NCBI RefSeq assembly: GCF_002776525.5
Contig: NC_045436.1
Coordinates: forward strand, 102,025,211-102,089,210
DNA: 64,000 bases
From: Piliocolobus tephrosceles
Lineage: Eukaryota; Chordata; Mammalia; Primates; Cercopithecidae
Reading direction: 5' to 3'
This document shows, one piece after another, positions 52,701 through 57,676 of this stretch. The notes under the pieces were generated by a model. It made no database searches, had not been told where the DNA came from, and saw nothing but the letters and a program-made list of their open reading frames with translations. The translations under genes were made by a program, and so were the position numbers. Each line of letters begins with the position of its first letter. The first letter of the stretch is position 1.

Positions 52701-55500
52701 CCAATTCTTAACTCTGCCTAGCCCTCTGTTTACTGGCCTGTTGCATTATTCATAGCACCATCAACACCCGACACTATATATTTCTCCTCCCTACTCTGAC
52801 CTCTATGAGAGCAAGCACTCTGTCTTATTCACTACAACATCCTAGTGCTGTGGAGGCTTAACAAGTATTTGTTGAACAAACGAATGAACATACAAACAGT
52901 GCTACCACTCATTGTACTAGCATCATGGAAATGCTGCACTGAGGTAATGCCTACTAGTACTACATTAATCCCCCCCAAGATGCTGTGGAGGCCAGGCTTG
53001 CCTGTAAGTAGAAAATCTGAGGTGTCTCCATGCACACATCAAGGGCATGTTGCCCTTCTGGACCCTAGTGCATGACCATTGCCTGAAAACTAACAGTGTC
53101 TATCTGCTATCTTCTTACTCCATTAGCCTGCTGGAGTTACGGGCTACCACTTCCCTTCATTACAACACTTCCCCCTTAAATACTGACCCCAGAGAACCAA
53201 ACATTATTTTCTATGATTGATTTTCTCTGTTAGGAAACTATTTACTGTCTCTATCACCCATCAGAAAGATTTGTGTGTGCATTCCTGGCAATCTTAATAA
53301 ATTGCTGGTGCAAGACGAGAACGGGAACTGGGACACAAAGGAAAGTAGTATCTGGATCAGCATCAAGAGTGAGAGCTGGAATGGACCCTGGAGATCATCC
53401 ACTAGCTCAGGGCCTTCATTTTACCAATGAGGAAACCAAAGCCCAGCAGGGACAAAGAACTTAACTGAGGTCACAGAAGAGAAGGGGCAGCCTCCAATAT
53501 GAAAAGGTCTATGACCTGTTCAGTCCTGGACATCCTTCTGTTTGCTTTCCTAAGTTATGATTTCCAAAACATAAATGGGCATGATTTATGTATTAACCAC
53601 TCACTCACAAGCATTTCTAGGTAAGGAAGAATTCACTAATGTGATGTTGGGTGAGAAGGGAAGGAGGATGGATGGATTCATTGCATTAAAAATGCTTGTC
53701 TGATGCTGTAGTATCACCATCCCTAAATAAAGGATGTGACATGTCTTATATTAATTAACACACACCAAAACCTAAGAGAAGCATCTGACATATGCAGAAA
53801 ACAGACCTGCACTATTGCACTTACTTCTGATATAATGATAGAACAAATAATGCGCAGTTTCAGAGGAAATGCCAAGGCCATAGTTTATAATTAAGTCCCT
53901 TAGTATGTTTATGACTTACCATACCAACAAATTTCAGAAATAGAAAAGGAAAAGGATGACACAAAAATGTAATCAAGGTAACTTATTTAATCTTACATGC
54001 TGGTTGACAAAAATCCCTCACTGTCAGCAGTTCAAAGTATGTTTCTCAGCCAGGCACGATGGCTCACACCTGTAATCCCAACACTTTGGGGGGCTGAGGC
54101 ACGTGGATCACTCGAGGTCAGGCATTGAGACCAGCCTGGTCAACATGGTGAAACACCGTCTCTACTAAAAATACAAAAATTAGTAGGGCGTGGTGGCGCA
54201 CACCTGTAACCCCAGCTACTTGGGTGGCTGAGGCAGAAGAATCGCTTGAACCCAGGAGGCGGAGGTTGCAGTGGCTGAGATCATGCCCAGCCTGGGTGAC
54301 AGAGAAAGACTCTGTCTCACAAAAAAAAAAAAAGCATGTTTCTCTAGAGGTTGTTTCTTTCTCAGAAAACCCTAACTACAAAATAGGACAAAAGACTGTA
54401 AAACAAAAACAAGTTGTTTTCCAAACAACTGGTTAGATACTACTAGTGTCAAAAATTTCACAAGTGAGGAAATAACCAATAAACTTAATTACTGGTTTTA
54501 GCACCACTATCACTTAATACTTTAAAATGAAAAGTTAAGAAACTAAAATTGGGCAAACATGTATTTTGAGAAAAAATGAGCAGTAGCGATTCAAATTAAA
54601 AGTCACATTTGTTATATACATCTCTCCTACTAATTAAAAAAAGAAGAAAAAAGTCAGAAACCCTACAGTAAAAGACAAGAATATAATTAAAATTGACCTA
54701 GAAGCAAATTAAAAGCCACAGAAGAGGGATAAAAAATACACAAAATCCTCAGTTTTTATAATTACTGTACCTGAGCATTAAAATTAAGCTCTGGGTTTCC
54801 AGGAAATTAAAGGCAAAATGGGAAACATTATATATAATTCTTCTCTGATAAAAAGAAAGAACACCAGTTCATGAGGAAAATTAACATTTTTCCCCTGGAA
54901 TTAAATTCTAGAAGGAATTTGTCCTCCTTGCACAAGAAAAATTGAACAAGTGGGTAATGTATTCAATGACGTATTTGTGGAAGCACAAATGTTCGTGGCA
55001 TAGTTTCAATACACAAGAGCAAAAACTAACCCTTCGAGGTAAGTCTAAAGATGACCATTTACTTCCCACTATTTTTCTTTTTATTCCTTTAAAATTTCAT
55101 GGTCTCACTGAAGAACAGGCCATACGTATGAGGCCATAGGTATTAGGTATCACATACAGAACGCCAAGAAGTATAAATCAAGCACTGTTTAACCACTGGT
55201 GCCTCCCACACCACACCAATACAGGAAGTTTCCTCTCTGGGAAGTGAGCAACTCTCCTGGGCCTTTATGGACAACCAGAAAATCTTATGAGAGATGCCAT
55301 AAAAATCTGGTCCAAATGCCTTGTAGTTTGTAGACTTCGATTTAATTAATAAAATCTGGTAGAGAATTCAATTACATTCCAAGACTACTTCTGTCACTAT
55401 TCTGGTTTATTTTTGCCTTTGGAGATGTGAGTGGGGAAGAAATGGTTAAAAGGGGTTCAGGAACAGCAACTTTTCTTTCTTTTCTCTTTCTTTTCTCTTT

Positions 55501-55533
<33 letters not shown>

Positions 55534-55961
55534 GAGACATAGTCTCACTCTGTTGCCCAGGCTGGAATGCAGTGGCACAATCTCAGTTCACTGCAAGCTC
55601 CACCTCTAGGGTTCAACTGATTCTCCTGAATCAGCCTCCTGAGTAGCTGGCACTACAGGCATGTGCCACCAATCCCGGCTAATTTTTTGTATTTTTTTTT
55701 TTTTAGTAGATACAGGGTTTTGCCATGTTGTCCAGGCTGGTCGCAAACTTCTGAGCTCAAGCAATCTGCCTGCCTTGGCCTCCCAAAGTCCTAGGATTAC
55801 AGGCATGAGTCACCACACCCAGCCAATGGTAACTGTTCTTTAAAGTGAACGTAAATGGATGTACACCTACCTACTTAAATATTTCTTCCAATGAGAAAGA
55901 GTAACAGTGAACTCACCTTCAGAATCTCTTCAACACAATGGACTTCATTGGAGTAGGTCTG
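3245..55961 (-). CDS. AFF1: AFF1 coding sequence (partial, 17 exons joined), AF4/FMR2 family member 1
   Basis: AFF1 is a nuclear scaffold of the super elongation complex. It brings together P-TEFb (CDK9/cyclin T), ELL proteins and ENL/AF9 to release paused RNA polymerase II. The joined exons give 867 residues plus stop. Numbering residues from exon 4: ELL-binding segment 1-44 (EEILKEMTHSWPPPL); acidic Ser-rich SDE part of the pSer domain about 106-158; NKW motif (TNKWQLDNWLTKV) from about 163; AF9/ENL-binding hydrophobic motif (LMVKITLDLLSRVP) late in exon 11; Lys/Ser-rich nuclear-localisation stretch about 460-586; C-terminal homology domain about 600-867, used for homo- and heterodimerisation. 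The N-terminal P-TEFb-binding part is encoded upstream of the window. No frameshift or internal stop was found. Domain roles come from family knowledge; exon structure and frame are seen directly. Confidence 0.93.
4229..4452 (-). CDS. AFF1: AFF1 exon 19 (224 nt), C-terminal homology domain
   Basis: Starts STGTPSPLSPMPSPASSVGS, a Ser/Pro loop. It then has STPVTIQNMTSSYVTITSHV and LTAFDLWEQAEALTRKNK, the helices that close the homology domain. The acceptor is 'ccgcctcccag|AAGCAC' and the donor 'AATAAAG|gtaaat'. Intron 19 (3367-4228, 862 bp) separates it from the last exon and carries only an L2-like tail near 3500-3600. Confidence 0.96.
4453..6497 (-). other. AFF1: AFF1 intron 18 (2.0 kb)
   Basis: One Alu (5930-6236) and L2/MIR-like tails near 4780-5030 and 5215-5345 ('agctccatgagggcagtggt', 'gataaatacttgctgagtca'). 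The rest is unique AT-rich DNA. Confidence 0.8.
5930..6236 (+). mobile_element. Alu (AluS/J-like), intron 18
   Basis: A complete dimeric Alu with target-site duplication 'cctcaaagctc' at 5919-5929 and 6237-6247. Diverged from young subfamilies (for example 'cctgtggcatccccgcac'). Confidence 0.93.
6498..6635 (-). CDS. AFF1: AFF1 exon 18 (138 nt), C-terminal homology domain
   Basis: Completes Cys, then reads MRCQSILNMAMFRCKKDIAI, then KYSRTLNKHF and APSPCIA. The acceptor is 'tctttgttcatag|CATGCG' and the donor 'TTGCAAG|gtaact'. The 'MFRCKKDxAIKYSRTL' helix and 'QAPSP' turn match the family domain. It joins exon 19 through AG|A (Arg) followed by STGTPSPLSP. Confidence 0.95.
7040..7111 (-). CDS. 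AFF1: AFF1 exon 17 (72 nt), C-terminal homology domain
   Basis: Completes Lys, then reads FIMSLKSFSDATAPTQEKIF and AVL plus two bases of Cys. The acceptor is 'ttttcctgtag|ATTCAT'. The donor is 'TTTATG|gtgtgt', weaker than consensus at +4 and +5. Its length is a multiple of three, so skipping would keep the frame but remove a helix. Intron 16 (560 bp) and intron 17 (404 bp) show no recognised repeat. Confidence 0.94.
7672..7808 (-). CDS. AFF1: AFF1 exon 16 (137 nt), C-terminal homology domain
   Basis: Reads TDKVGKAFKYLEAVLSLIEC, then GIATESE and SAYSVYSETVDLI. The acceptor is 'cttctcccgcag|ACGGAC' and the donor 'CATTAA|gtaagt'. The 'KAFKYLEAVLSxIECG' and 'YSETVDLI' blocks are hallmarks of the helical dimerisation domain of the AF4 family. 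Confidence 0.96.
8608..8881 (+). mobile_element. Alu (AluS-like), intron 15
   Basis: Starts 'ggccgggcgtggtggctcac' and ends 'gcgagactccattgc'. Its A-tail has grown into the purine microsatellite that follows. Confidence 0.93.
8882..8985 (+). repeat. Polypurine (GGAAA/GAAA)n microsatellite
   Basis: About 100 bases with only A and G on the + strand, made of AAAG, GGAAA and GGGAA units, grown from the Alu A-tail. On the AFF1 transcript it is a pyrimidine tract. Confidence 0.92.
10109..10413 (-). mobile_element. AluY-like, intron 15
   Basis: A complete Alu in reverse orientation (T-rich start, 'gccaccgcgcctggcc' end) with target-site duplication 'aatctcagattcttc' at 10094-10108 and 10414-10428. 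Confidence 0.94.
11558..11618 (-). CDS. AFF1: AFF1 exon 15 (61 nt), start of C-terminal homology domain
   Basis: Completes Lys, then reads QQADLHMREAKKLKQKAELM. The acceptor is 'cttctttttcag|ACAACA' and the donor 'TTAATG|gttagt'. The Glu-Ala-Lys-Lys-Leu-Lys helix starts the C-terminal homology domain shared by AFF1-AFF4. Confidence 0.94.
11807..12105 (+). mobile_element. Alu (AluS-like) filling intron 14
   Basis: A complete Alu, antisense to AFF1, taking up about 300 of the 541 bp of intron 14 between exons 14 and 15. Its oligo-A end lies about 55 bp from the exon 14 donor. Confidence 0.93.
12160..12251 (-). CDS. AFF1: AFF1 exon 14 (92 nt)
   Basis: Reads GSSGDTANPFPVPSLPNGNS, then KPGKPQVKFD and two bases of Lys. 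The acceptor is 'tttttttgaag|GGTTCT' and the donor 'GACAA|gtaaga'. It leads into the C-terminal homology domain. Intron 14 downstream is only 541 bp, and more than half of it is an Alu whose A-tail ends about 55 bp from this donor. Confidence 0.94.
12944..13181 (-). CDS. AFF1: AFF1 exon 13 (238 nt), basic region
   Basis: Completes Lys, then reads PSRPSSESSKKEMLPPPPVS and continues with KPAHKRSKREAD and KHRRVEGKGSRSSSEHK. The acceptor is 'tttcactccag|GCCCTCC' (a second AG follows 10 nt inside the exon) and the donor 'CACAAG|gtgagc'. The KRSKR and KHRR clusters look like nuclear localisation signals. Just past the donor the intron carries four GGC triplets on the gene strand. Intron 12 (955 bp) contains a MIR; intron 13 (692 bp) holds nothing recognised. 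Confidence 0.94.
13738..13860 (+). repeat. MIR element, intron 12
   Basis: Matches the MIR core pattern: 'caaatgctggctccaacact', then 'actttggacaagtcatt', then 'tctgcaaagtagaaataatgg'. Confidence 0.75.
14137..14249 (-). CDS. AFF1: AFF1 exon 12 (113 nt), poly-serine
   Basis: Reads GEAERDCDNKKIRLEKDIKS, then Q, a run of eight Ser, HKESSKA and two bases of Lys. The acceptor is 'ctgtaataacag|GGTGAA' and the donor 'AGCAAA|gtgagt'. The Ser run is encoded by a TCT/TCA-rich microsatellite-like tract, so its length may vary between individuals or species. The Lys/Arg-rich half belongs to the basic, nuclear-localisation part of the protein. Confidence 0.93.
16112..16397 (+). mobile_element. Alu (AluS-like), intron 11
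   Basis: A dimeric Alu starting 'gggttgggtgtggtggctc'. It ends in a short A-rich tail that abuts a run of 23 T (16398-16420). Confidence 0.9.
18780..18950 (+). repeat. MIR-like element, intron 11
   Basis: Shows the degraded MIR pattern 'gatctcatctataaaaggtg' followed by 'aaggttctttccacacctaa' and 'attctaaggctct'. The surrounding 17900-19200 is otherwise unremarkable intron sequence with chance open frames on both strands. Confidence 0.55.
19742..20051 (-). mobile_element. Alu (AluJ-like), intron 11
   Basis: A reverse-oriented old Alu ('agagacagggtcttactctg' to 'gagccactgtgcccagc') with an A/T-rich mid-region at 19906-19930. Confidence 0.88.
20192..20865 (+). mobile_element. Old Alu split by an LTR-like insertion, intron 11
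   Basis: The Alu head 'ggccaggcatggtggctcat' ends after 'gtaaccccag' at 20227. The Alu body resumes at about 20613 ('ctgctttgggaggcagagg') and runs to the 'gagaccctgtctc' end. The 370-base block between them is annotated separately as an LTR. Confidence 0.82.
20228..20600 (+). mobile_element. Solo LTR-like element (ERV1-type) inside an Alu
   Basis: Starts TG and ends near 'gccctca'. It has a CCAAT box ('accaatgggaaa', near 20410), a TATA-like 'atacaaac' near 20433 and an AATAAA signal near 20513, in the order expected of U3-R-U5. A 4-base 'ccag' on either side (20224-20227, 20601-20604) is a possible target duplication. The family name is not certain; it resembles PABL/MER4-group LTRs. No viral coding sequence is present. 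Confidence 0.62.
21840..21992 (+). mobile_element. MER5-like hAT-Charlie fragment, intron 11
   Basis: Recognised from 'tcagtggttcccagccctg', 'cactaggattaccagaggaa' and 'ctcccaggtgactgtaatgt', which follow the MER5A/B consensus order. Confidence 0.65.
23490..23767 (+). mobile_element. Alu, intron 11
   Basis: A diverged dimeric Alu ('gaggctgggcatcgtgtctc' to 'gcaagaccttgcctaaaaaaa') whose tail runs into a G tract at 23768-23789. Confidence 0.88.
23768..23789 (+). repeat. G tract
   Basis: Twenty of 22 bases are G, with one A and one T, directly after the Alu A-tail. It lies about 300 bp downstream, in gene direction, of the end of exon 11. Confidence 0.9.
24085..25017 (-). CDS. AFF1: AFF1 exon 11 (933 nt), NKW and AF9/ENL-binding region
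   Basis: The largest coding exon: 311 codons, phase 0 at both ends. The acceptor is 'cttatttttag|CCTGAG' and the donor 'AGAAAT|gtgagt'. It opens with PEPPTTNKWQLDNWLTKVSQ, the NKW motif of the pSer domain. A long Pro/Ser/Lys-rich disordered stretch follows, with KPKVKTKGRPRAA (AT-hook-like basic patch). Near the end come KLLSPLRDTPPP and LMVKITLDLLSRVP, the hydrophobic segment that folds onto the AF9/ENL AHD domain. The last codon is AAT, so T rather than G stands at the last exon base; from memory the human protein has Lys there. GC content is clearly higher than in the flanking introns. Confidence 0.96.
25505..25646 (-). mobile_element. Alu monomer (FLAM/AluJ-like), intron 10
   Basis: A single reverse-oriented left monomer ('gatagggtctcactctcttg' to 'ctagaataacaggccc'). 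Confidence 0.75.
25815..26104 (+). mobile_element. Alu (old, diverged), intron 10
   Basis: A dimeric Alu 'ggaccaacacggtggttcac' to an A-run at 26086-26104, with many differences from consensus. Confidence 0.85.
27746..28075 (+). mobile_element. Alu (AluS-like), intron 10
   Basis: A complete Alu 'ggctgggcgccgtggctcat' ending in an AAT/AAAT-rich tail of about 45 bases. Confidence 0.92.
28400..28570 (+). mobile_element. L1 3'UTR-like fragment, intron 10
   Basis: Contains 'tgatgtgattattatgcatt', then 'tgtatcaaaatatctcacgc' and 'tatacacctactacataccc', an arrangement typical of primate L1 3' ends. Confidence 0.55.
30439..30595 (-). CDS. AFF1: AFF1 exon 10 (157 nt), SDE part of the pSer domain
   Basis: Starts VPQSLPEPVASAHSSS, continues through a dense run of Ser, Asp and Glu (ESTSDSDSSSDSESESSSSD) and ends ENEPLETPAPE. 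The acceptor is 'ggttgctttgcag|TGTTCC' and the donor 'CCGGAG|gtaccgtgt'. This acidic serine block is the SDE part of the pSer domain. In AF4-family studies that domain recruits the TBP-containing SL1 factor, and it is kept in KMT2A fusions. Many Ser residues sit in acidic CK2-type contexts (inferred). Confidence 0.95.
30885..31095 (+). mobile_element. hAT-Charlie (MER1-group-like) nonautonomous element, intron 9
   Basis: 'ggttggtaaaccatagccta' at one end and 'cccacaaagcctaaaatatt' then 'ctgatcctttaagtttgctg' at the other match the abundant 'tggcaaact ... aaagcctaaaatattt' element. A copy in the other orientation lies at about 46625-46812. Confidence 0.7.
32339..32627 (-). mobile_element. Alu (AluS-like), intron 9
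   Basis: A complete reverse-oriented Alu ('ttttttgagacagagtctcg' to 'gagctagtacgcccagcc'), about 255 bp upstream in coordinate of exon 9. Confidence 0.92.
32883..32920 (-). CDS. AFF1: AFF1 exon 9 (38 nt)
   Basis: Reads TPEKPPSSSAPP plus two bases of a Ser codon. The acceptor is 'gtgaatgcctag|ACCCCA'. The donor is 'CTCCAAG|gtaccgtgt', which lacks the consensus A at +4 and G at +5. It encodes a Pro/Ser linker between the two acidic blocks. The phase joins exactly to exon 10 (AG|T, then Val-Pro-Gln). Confidence 0.9.
33046..33100 (-). CDS. AFF1: AFF1 exon 8 (55 nt)
   Basis: Starts with C completing Ser, then reads MLEDDLQLSDSEDSDGEQ. The acceptor is 'tgcccattccag|CATGCT' and the donor 'GAACAA|gtaagt'. 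The acidic DDLxLS-type motif with SDSEDSD begins the pSer region, which in AF4-family proteins contributes to transcriptional activation. It is followed by a very short intron of 125 bp and the 38-nt exon 9. Confidence 0.92.
34508..34780 (-). mobile_element. Alu (AluJ/S-like), intron 7
   Basis: A reverse-oriented Alu with a small internal loss near its poly-T end. It has a perfect 18-base target duplication starting 'agctaaattcat' at 34490-34507 and 34781-34798. Confidence 0.93.
34959..35257 (+). mobile_element. AluY, Old World monkey type, intron 7
   Basis: Begins 'gccgggcgcagtggctcaag', has 'gagatccagccactgcac' and an AAAT tail. The flanks share 'taaatgtaaag' (near 34948-34958 and 35261-35271). 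It forms an inverted pair with the Alu at 34508-34780. Confidence 0.92.
37682..38001 (-). mobile_element. Alu, intron 7
   Basis: A reverse-oriented full Alu starting with a run of about 28 T and ending 'gagccaccgtgcctggcc'. Confidence 0.92.
38600..38960 (+). repeat. L2/MIR-like ancient repeat, intron 7
   Basis: 'tgagcacttactacgtgcca' followed by 'ggcactgctctagaccctat' and later 'cacccagggtcagagctgaa' follow a mammalian ancient-repeat consensus. The boundaries are approximate. Confidence 0.5.
39603..39890 (+). mobile_element. Alu, intron 7
   Basis: A complete Alu 'ggccgggcacggtggctcac' to 'gagaccctgtctcaaaaaa'. It has lost part of the left arm around 39655-39662. Confidence 0.9.
42430..43014 (+). 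mobile_element. Cluster of three partial Alu monomers, intron 7
   Basis: Three diverged Alu pieces lie head to tail: about 42430-42590, 42621-42815 and 42812-43014. Each ends in an A-rich tract (the second in AAAAAG repeats, 42780-42805). They look like old monomer or truncated insertions. Confidence 0.75.
43902..44205 (+). mobile_element. Alu (AluS-like), intron 7
   Basis: A complete Alu 'ggccaggaacagtggctcac' to 'gacctcatctcaaacaaata', ending about 150 bp from the exon 7 donor. Confidence 0.92.
44358..44412 (-). CDS. AFF1: AFF1 exon 7 (55 nt)
   Basis: Completes the Lys codon, then reads QYDTSSKTHPNSQQGTS and ends two bases into a Ser codon. The acceptor is 'cccccacag|AACAAT'; the donor is 'GTCATC|gtaagt', with C rather than G at the last exon base but a perfect intronic part. 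It is a Ser/Gln-rich linker before the acidic region. An Alu lies in the following intron about 165 bp away. Confidence 0.9.
44870..45340 (+). repeat. L2-like ancient repeat, intron 6
   Basis: 'ctgtcctgaaagagctcaca' then 'gactgagggacatgaaacgg' match a common mammalian L2-type pattern. Strongly diverged; the boundaries are approximate. Confidence 0.45.
46625..46812 (+). mobile_element. hAT-Charlie (MER1-group-like) element, intron 6
   Basis: 'ggccagacaataaatatttt' and 'caataaaactttatttacaa' mark the nonautonomous hAT family also seen, inverted, at 30885-31095. Confidence 0.75.
47117..47400 (-). mobile_element. Interrupted old Alu, intron 6
   Basis: Alu left-arm sequence (47117-47183) and right-arm sequence (47278-47396) are separated by about 95 bp of non-Alu DNA. 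Confidence 0.75.
47808..48094 (-). mobile_element. Alu, intron 6
   Basis: A reverse-oriented Alu 'gtttgtttgagacagggtct' to 'gagccaccacgcctggcc', about 170 bp from the exon 6 donor. Confidence 0.92.
48266..48302 (-). CDS. AFF1: AFF1 exon 6 (37 nt)
   Basis: Reads DSQHISSVTQNQ plus the first base of a Lys codon. The acceptor is 'ccttctag|GACTCT' and the donor 'ACCAAA|gtaagt'. The single left-over base joins AA of exon 7 to give Lys and then QYDTSS, the expected AFF1 continuation. It is a short low-complexity linker exon, identified only by sequence identity, splice sites and phase. Confidence 0.9.
48664..48961 (-). mobile_element. AluY-like, intron 5
   Basis: A complete reverse-oriented Alu close to AluY consensus ('ggccaggatggtcttgatct', 'gagccaccacgcccggcc'), with short flanking 'agtcac' copies. 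Confidence 0.92.
49040..49342 (-). mobile_element. Alu (AluJ-like), intron 5
   Basis: A reverse-oriented older Alu ending 'ccaccacacccggcc', with 'tagaac' repeated on both flanks. Confidence 0.9.
50000..50086 (-). CDS. AFF1: AFF1 exon 5 (87 nt)
   Basis: Reads EMTHSWPPPLTAIHTP, then STAEPSKFPFPTK. The acceptor is 'atctttccag|GAAATG' and the donor 'ACAAAG|gtaatt'. It is phase 0 at both ends (29 codons). The EMTHSWPPPLTAIHTP core is nearly invariant across AF4-family members. In AFF4 the matching peptide binds the ELL2 occluding domain, so this exon and exon 4 together form the ELL-docking site. Confidence 0.94.
50845..50877. repeat. Alternating (GC)n/(CA)n tract, intron 4
   Basis: 33 bases of unbroken purine-pyrimidine alternation, including nine GC steps followed by CA steps. 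This composition strongly favours left-handed Z-DNA. Confidence 0.92.
51047..51505 (+). mobile_element. Alu plus (CATA)n plus second partial Alu, intron 4
   Basis: A full Alu (51047-51296) has a tail expanded to about 11 CATA units (51299-51342). A second Alu right part (51350-51500) follows directly. 'gacatg' flanks the whole composite at 51040-51045 and 51509-51514. Confidence 0.85.
51895..52095 (+). repeat. MIR element, intron 4
   Basis: 'gcaatcctaactccaatcct', 'tgtaagtcatctgaacctta' and 'gaatagtgcacagaaggcac' follow the MIR consensus order. Confidence 0.65.
52790..52890 (+). repeat. L2 3' end, intron 4
   Basis: 'ctatgagagcaagcactctg' to 'aacaagtatttgttgaacaa' is the recognisable L2 terminal pattern. 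Confidence 0.6.
53380..53480 (-). repeat. MIR element, intron 4
   Basis: 'cattttaccaatgaggaaac' followed by 'tgaggtcacagaagag' is the inverted MIR core. Confidence 0.65.
54048..54335 (+). mobile_element. Alu (AluS-like), intron 4
   Basis: A complete Alu with target duplication 'atgtttctc' at 54039-54047 and 54336-54344. Confidence 0.93.
55470..55533 (+). repeat. Pyrimidine microsatellite (TTTCT/TC/CTTT)n, intron 4
   Basis: About 64 bases of T and C, made of TTTTC, TC and CTTT units. It is the poly-T end of the adjoining reverse Alu, expanded. Confidence 0.9.
55534..55824 (-). mobile_element. Alu (AluS-like) 92 bp from exon 4
   Basis: A reverse-oriented Alu ('gagacatagtctcactctgt' to 'gtcaccacacccagcc'), sense relative to AFF1, just downstream of exon 4 in gene direction. 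Confidence 0.92.
55917..55961 (-). CDS. AFF1: AFF1 exon 4 (45 nt)
   Basis: Reads QTYSNEVHCVEEILK with no split codons. The acceptor is 'cacttgcag|CAG' and the donor 'CTGAAG|gtgagt'. It encodes the start of the ELL-binding segment. The exon is phase 0 at both ends, so skipping it would keep the frame and remove 15 residues. The acceptor is a NAGNAG tandem, so a form lacking the first Gln is possible. It sits between oppositely oriented Alus 92 bp and 139 bp away. In human, this is one of the first AFF1 exons retained in KMT2A::AFF1 fusions. Confidence 0.93.
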
Positions 55962-55963
55962 CT
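55958..55963 (-). promoter_or_regulatory. AFF1: NAGNAG tandem splice acceptor of AFF1 exon 4
   Basis: On the gene strand the acceptor reads 'ttgCAGCAGacc'. Either AG could be used, adding or removing one Gln at the start of exon 4. The intron-proximal AG (exon start 55961) gives the AFF1 sequence starting Gln-Thr-Tyr. The motif is seen directly; use of both sites is inferred. Confidence 0.7.
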
Positions 55964-56100
55964 GCAAGTGAAAAGCAAAAAATAAAAGGTTAGCAAACAA
56001 GAGTCAAGAGTGATGGTACTGGTGGATGATCTTATTAATGCAGCAATACTCATCTCAAGGCTTATCTTCTACTAGCTAAGTATTAAGAACTTTACATTTG

Positions 56101-56400
56101 GGCCGGGCGCGGTGGCTCAAGCCTGTAATCCCAGCACTTTGGGAGGCCAAGACGGGTGGATCACGAGGTCAGGAGATCGAGACCATCCTGGCTAACACCG
56201 TGAAACCCCGTCTCTACTAAAAATACAAAAAAAAAACTAGCCGGGCGAGGTGGCGGGCGCCTGTAGTCCCAGCTACTCTGGAGGCTGAGGCAGGAGAATG
56301 GCGTAAACCTGAGAGGCGGAGCTTGCAGTGAGCTGAGATCCGGCCACTGTACTCCAGCCCGGGTGACAGAGCAAGACTCTGCCTCAAAAAAAAAAAAAAA
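56101..56400 (+). mobile_element. AluY, Old World monkey type, 139 bp upstream of exon 4
   Basis: Nearly consensus 'ggccgggcgcggtggctcaa', with 'gagatccggccactgtac' and a pure A-tail. It has a perfect target duplication 'agaactttacatttg' at 56086-56100 and 56401-56415. It is antisense to AFF1, opposite to the Alu at 55534-55824. Confidence 0.95.
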
Positions 56401-56415
56401 AGAACTTTACATTTG

Positions 56416-56606
56416 AAGCCTGGGCAACATGGTGAAACCCCATTTTTACCAAAAGCAATACAAAAATTAGCCATGCATGGTGGTGTACACCTGTGGTCCC
56501 ACCTACTCAGGAGGTTGAGGCAGGAGGATCACTTGAACCAGGGAGGTGGAGGCTGCAGTGAGCCAAGACCATGCCACTGTACTCTGGCTGTATATATATA
56601 TATATA
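56416..56606 (+). mobile_element. 5'-truncated older Alu with (TA)n tail, intron 3
   Basis: Starts inside the left arm ('aagcctgggcaacatggtga') and ends 'ccactgtactctggctg' plus TA repeats. 'tttacatttg' recurs after it at 56620-56629. Confidence 0.85.
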
Positions 56607-57676
56607 AAACAACAACAAATTTACATTTGGGTGAAATAAGACCAGAGAGATTAATCTAACTTAATCTTGTGGGGAAACATAGTAATGATGGAGACAAAGG
56701 CAGACTAACTGTTGACCCTCAGGTCAAAAGTTTCTAAAATTTCTTTATTAAAGAAAACTAGTATATTAGTAAACCTAGGGAATAACAGATGTACAAAATA
56801 AGATTAGAATAGGTGCCGCAGTCAGCTACCTCATAGCAACAGCTAACCAATAAGCCACACTAAATGAAGACAAAGATGATGATCATCTGAACACATTAGT
56901 GGGTCCAAAGTAAGCAGGTAGCCTAAGTCCAATCAAGGATAGCTCTTCATTATTTTATATTCTAGCCTGCCAAAATTCATTTCAAAGTTAAAAATATCTC
57001 TACTTAAAGTCAGCATTTCACCTTATACATACATGCATACATACACACACACATGCACACAAATTTTTTTTTTAGAGAAAGACTGGAAGGGTAGAGGAGA
57101 TTAATTATTGTCTTAGAGGAAAGATCTACTATTTATACCTCTTCCTTATACATGGCTAAACAAATAATGATTACTCACCACCAGACAGTGTCTAGGGAGT
57201 GACATTTTACAGTCTACATATTTTTAAGAGCAAAGAAAGTGGGCAAAGTTAAATTAAAATCAATACTTTTTCTGAACTAGAGACATGGAACATGGTTTTC
57301 AATGGAATAGCAACTTGTTCTGTGTCAATTCATGAGCCAGGCATCGTGGGCACAGTACAGCAAGTACTACACAACATACAACTTTCCCATTACTGCCACT
57401 GCTATGCATAAAGCTCTGCTCTTTTAGGTCCGTTTAATACAATACCTACCACGTAGCTAGAGAACAGATGGCAAGGAATTCTTTCCTGTTCTTGATTCTA
57501 ATTTAAGTGTACTTTAAAATAGTACTGATTGCTAATTTGCAATCTAGGGTTTATTAATCTACCATTTCCCTCATTCCAATTCGCTCCATGGATGAAGAAA
57601 AAGGAAAGAATAGAGCATACAAACATTCACACCGTCCTGTAATGGAATCTAATGGACATGTCAAAATTCAGATTTA

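Larger units (their letters stand above)
50087..55916 (-). other. AFF1: AFF1 intron 4
   Basis: 5830 bp holding the Alus, microsatellites, MIR and L2 pieces listed separately. Unique stretches (50100-50840, 52100-52780, 53500-54030, 54350-55460) show no conserved open frame or RNA gene that can be recognised. Confidence 0.85.
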
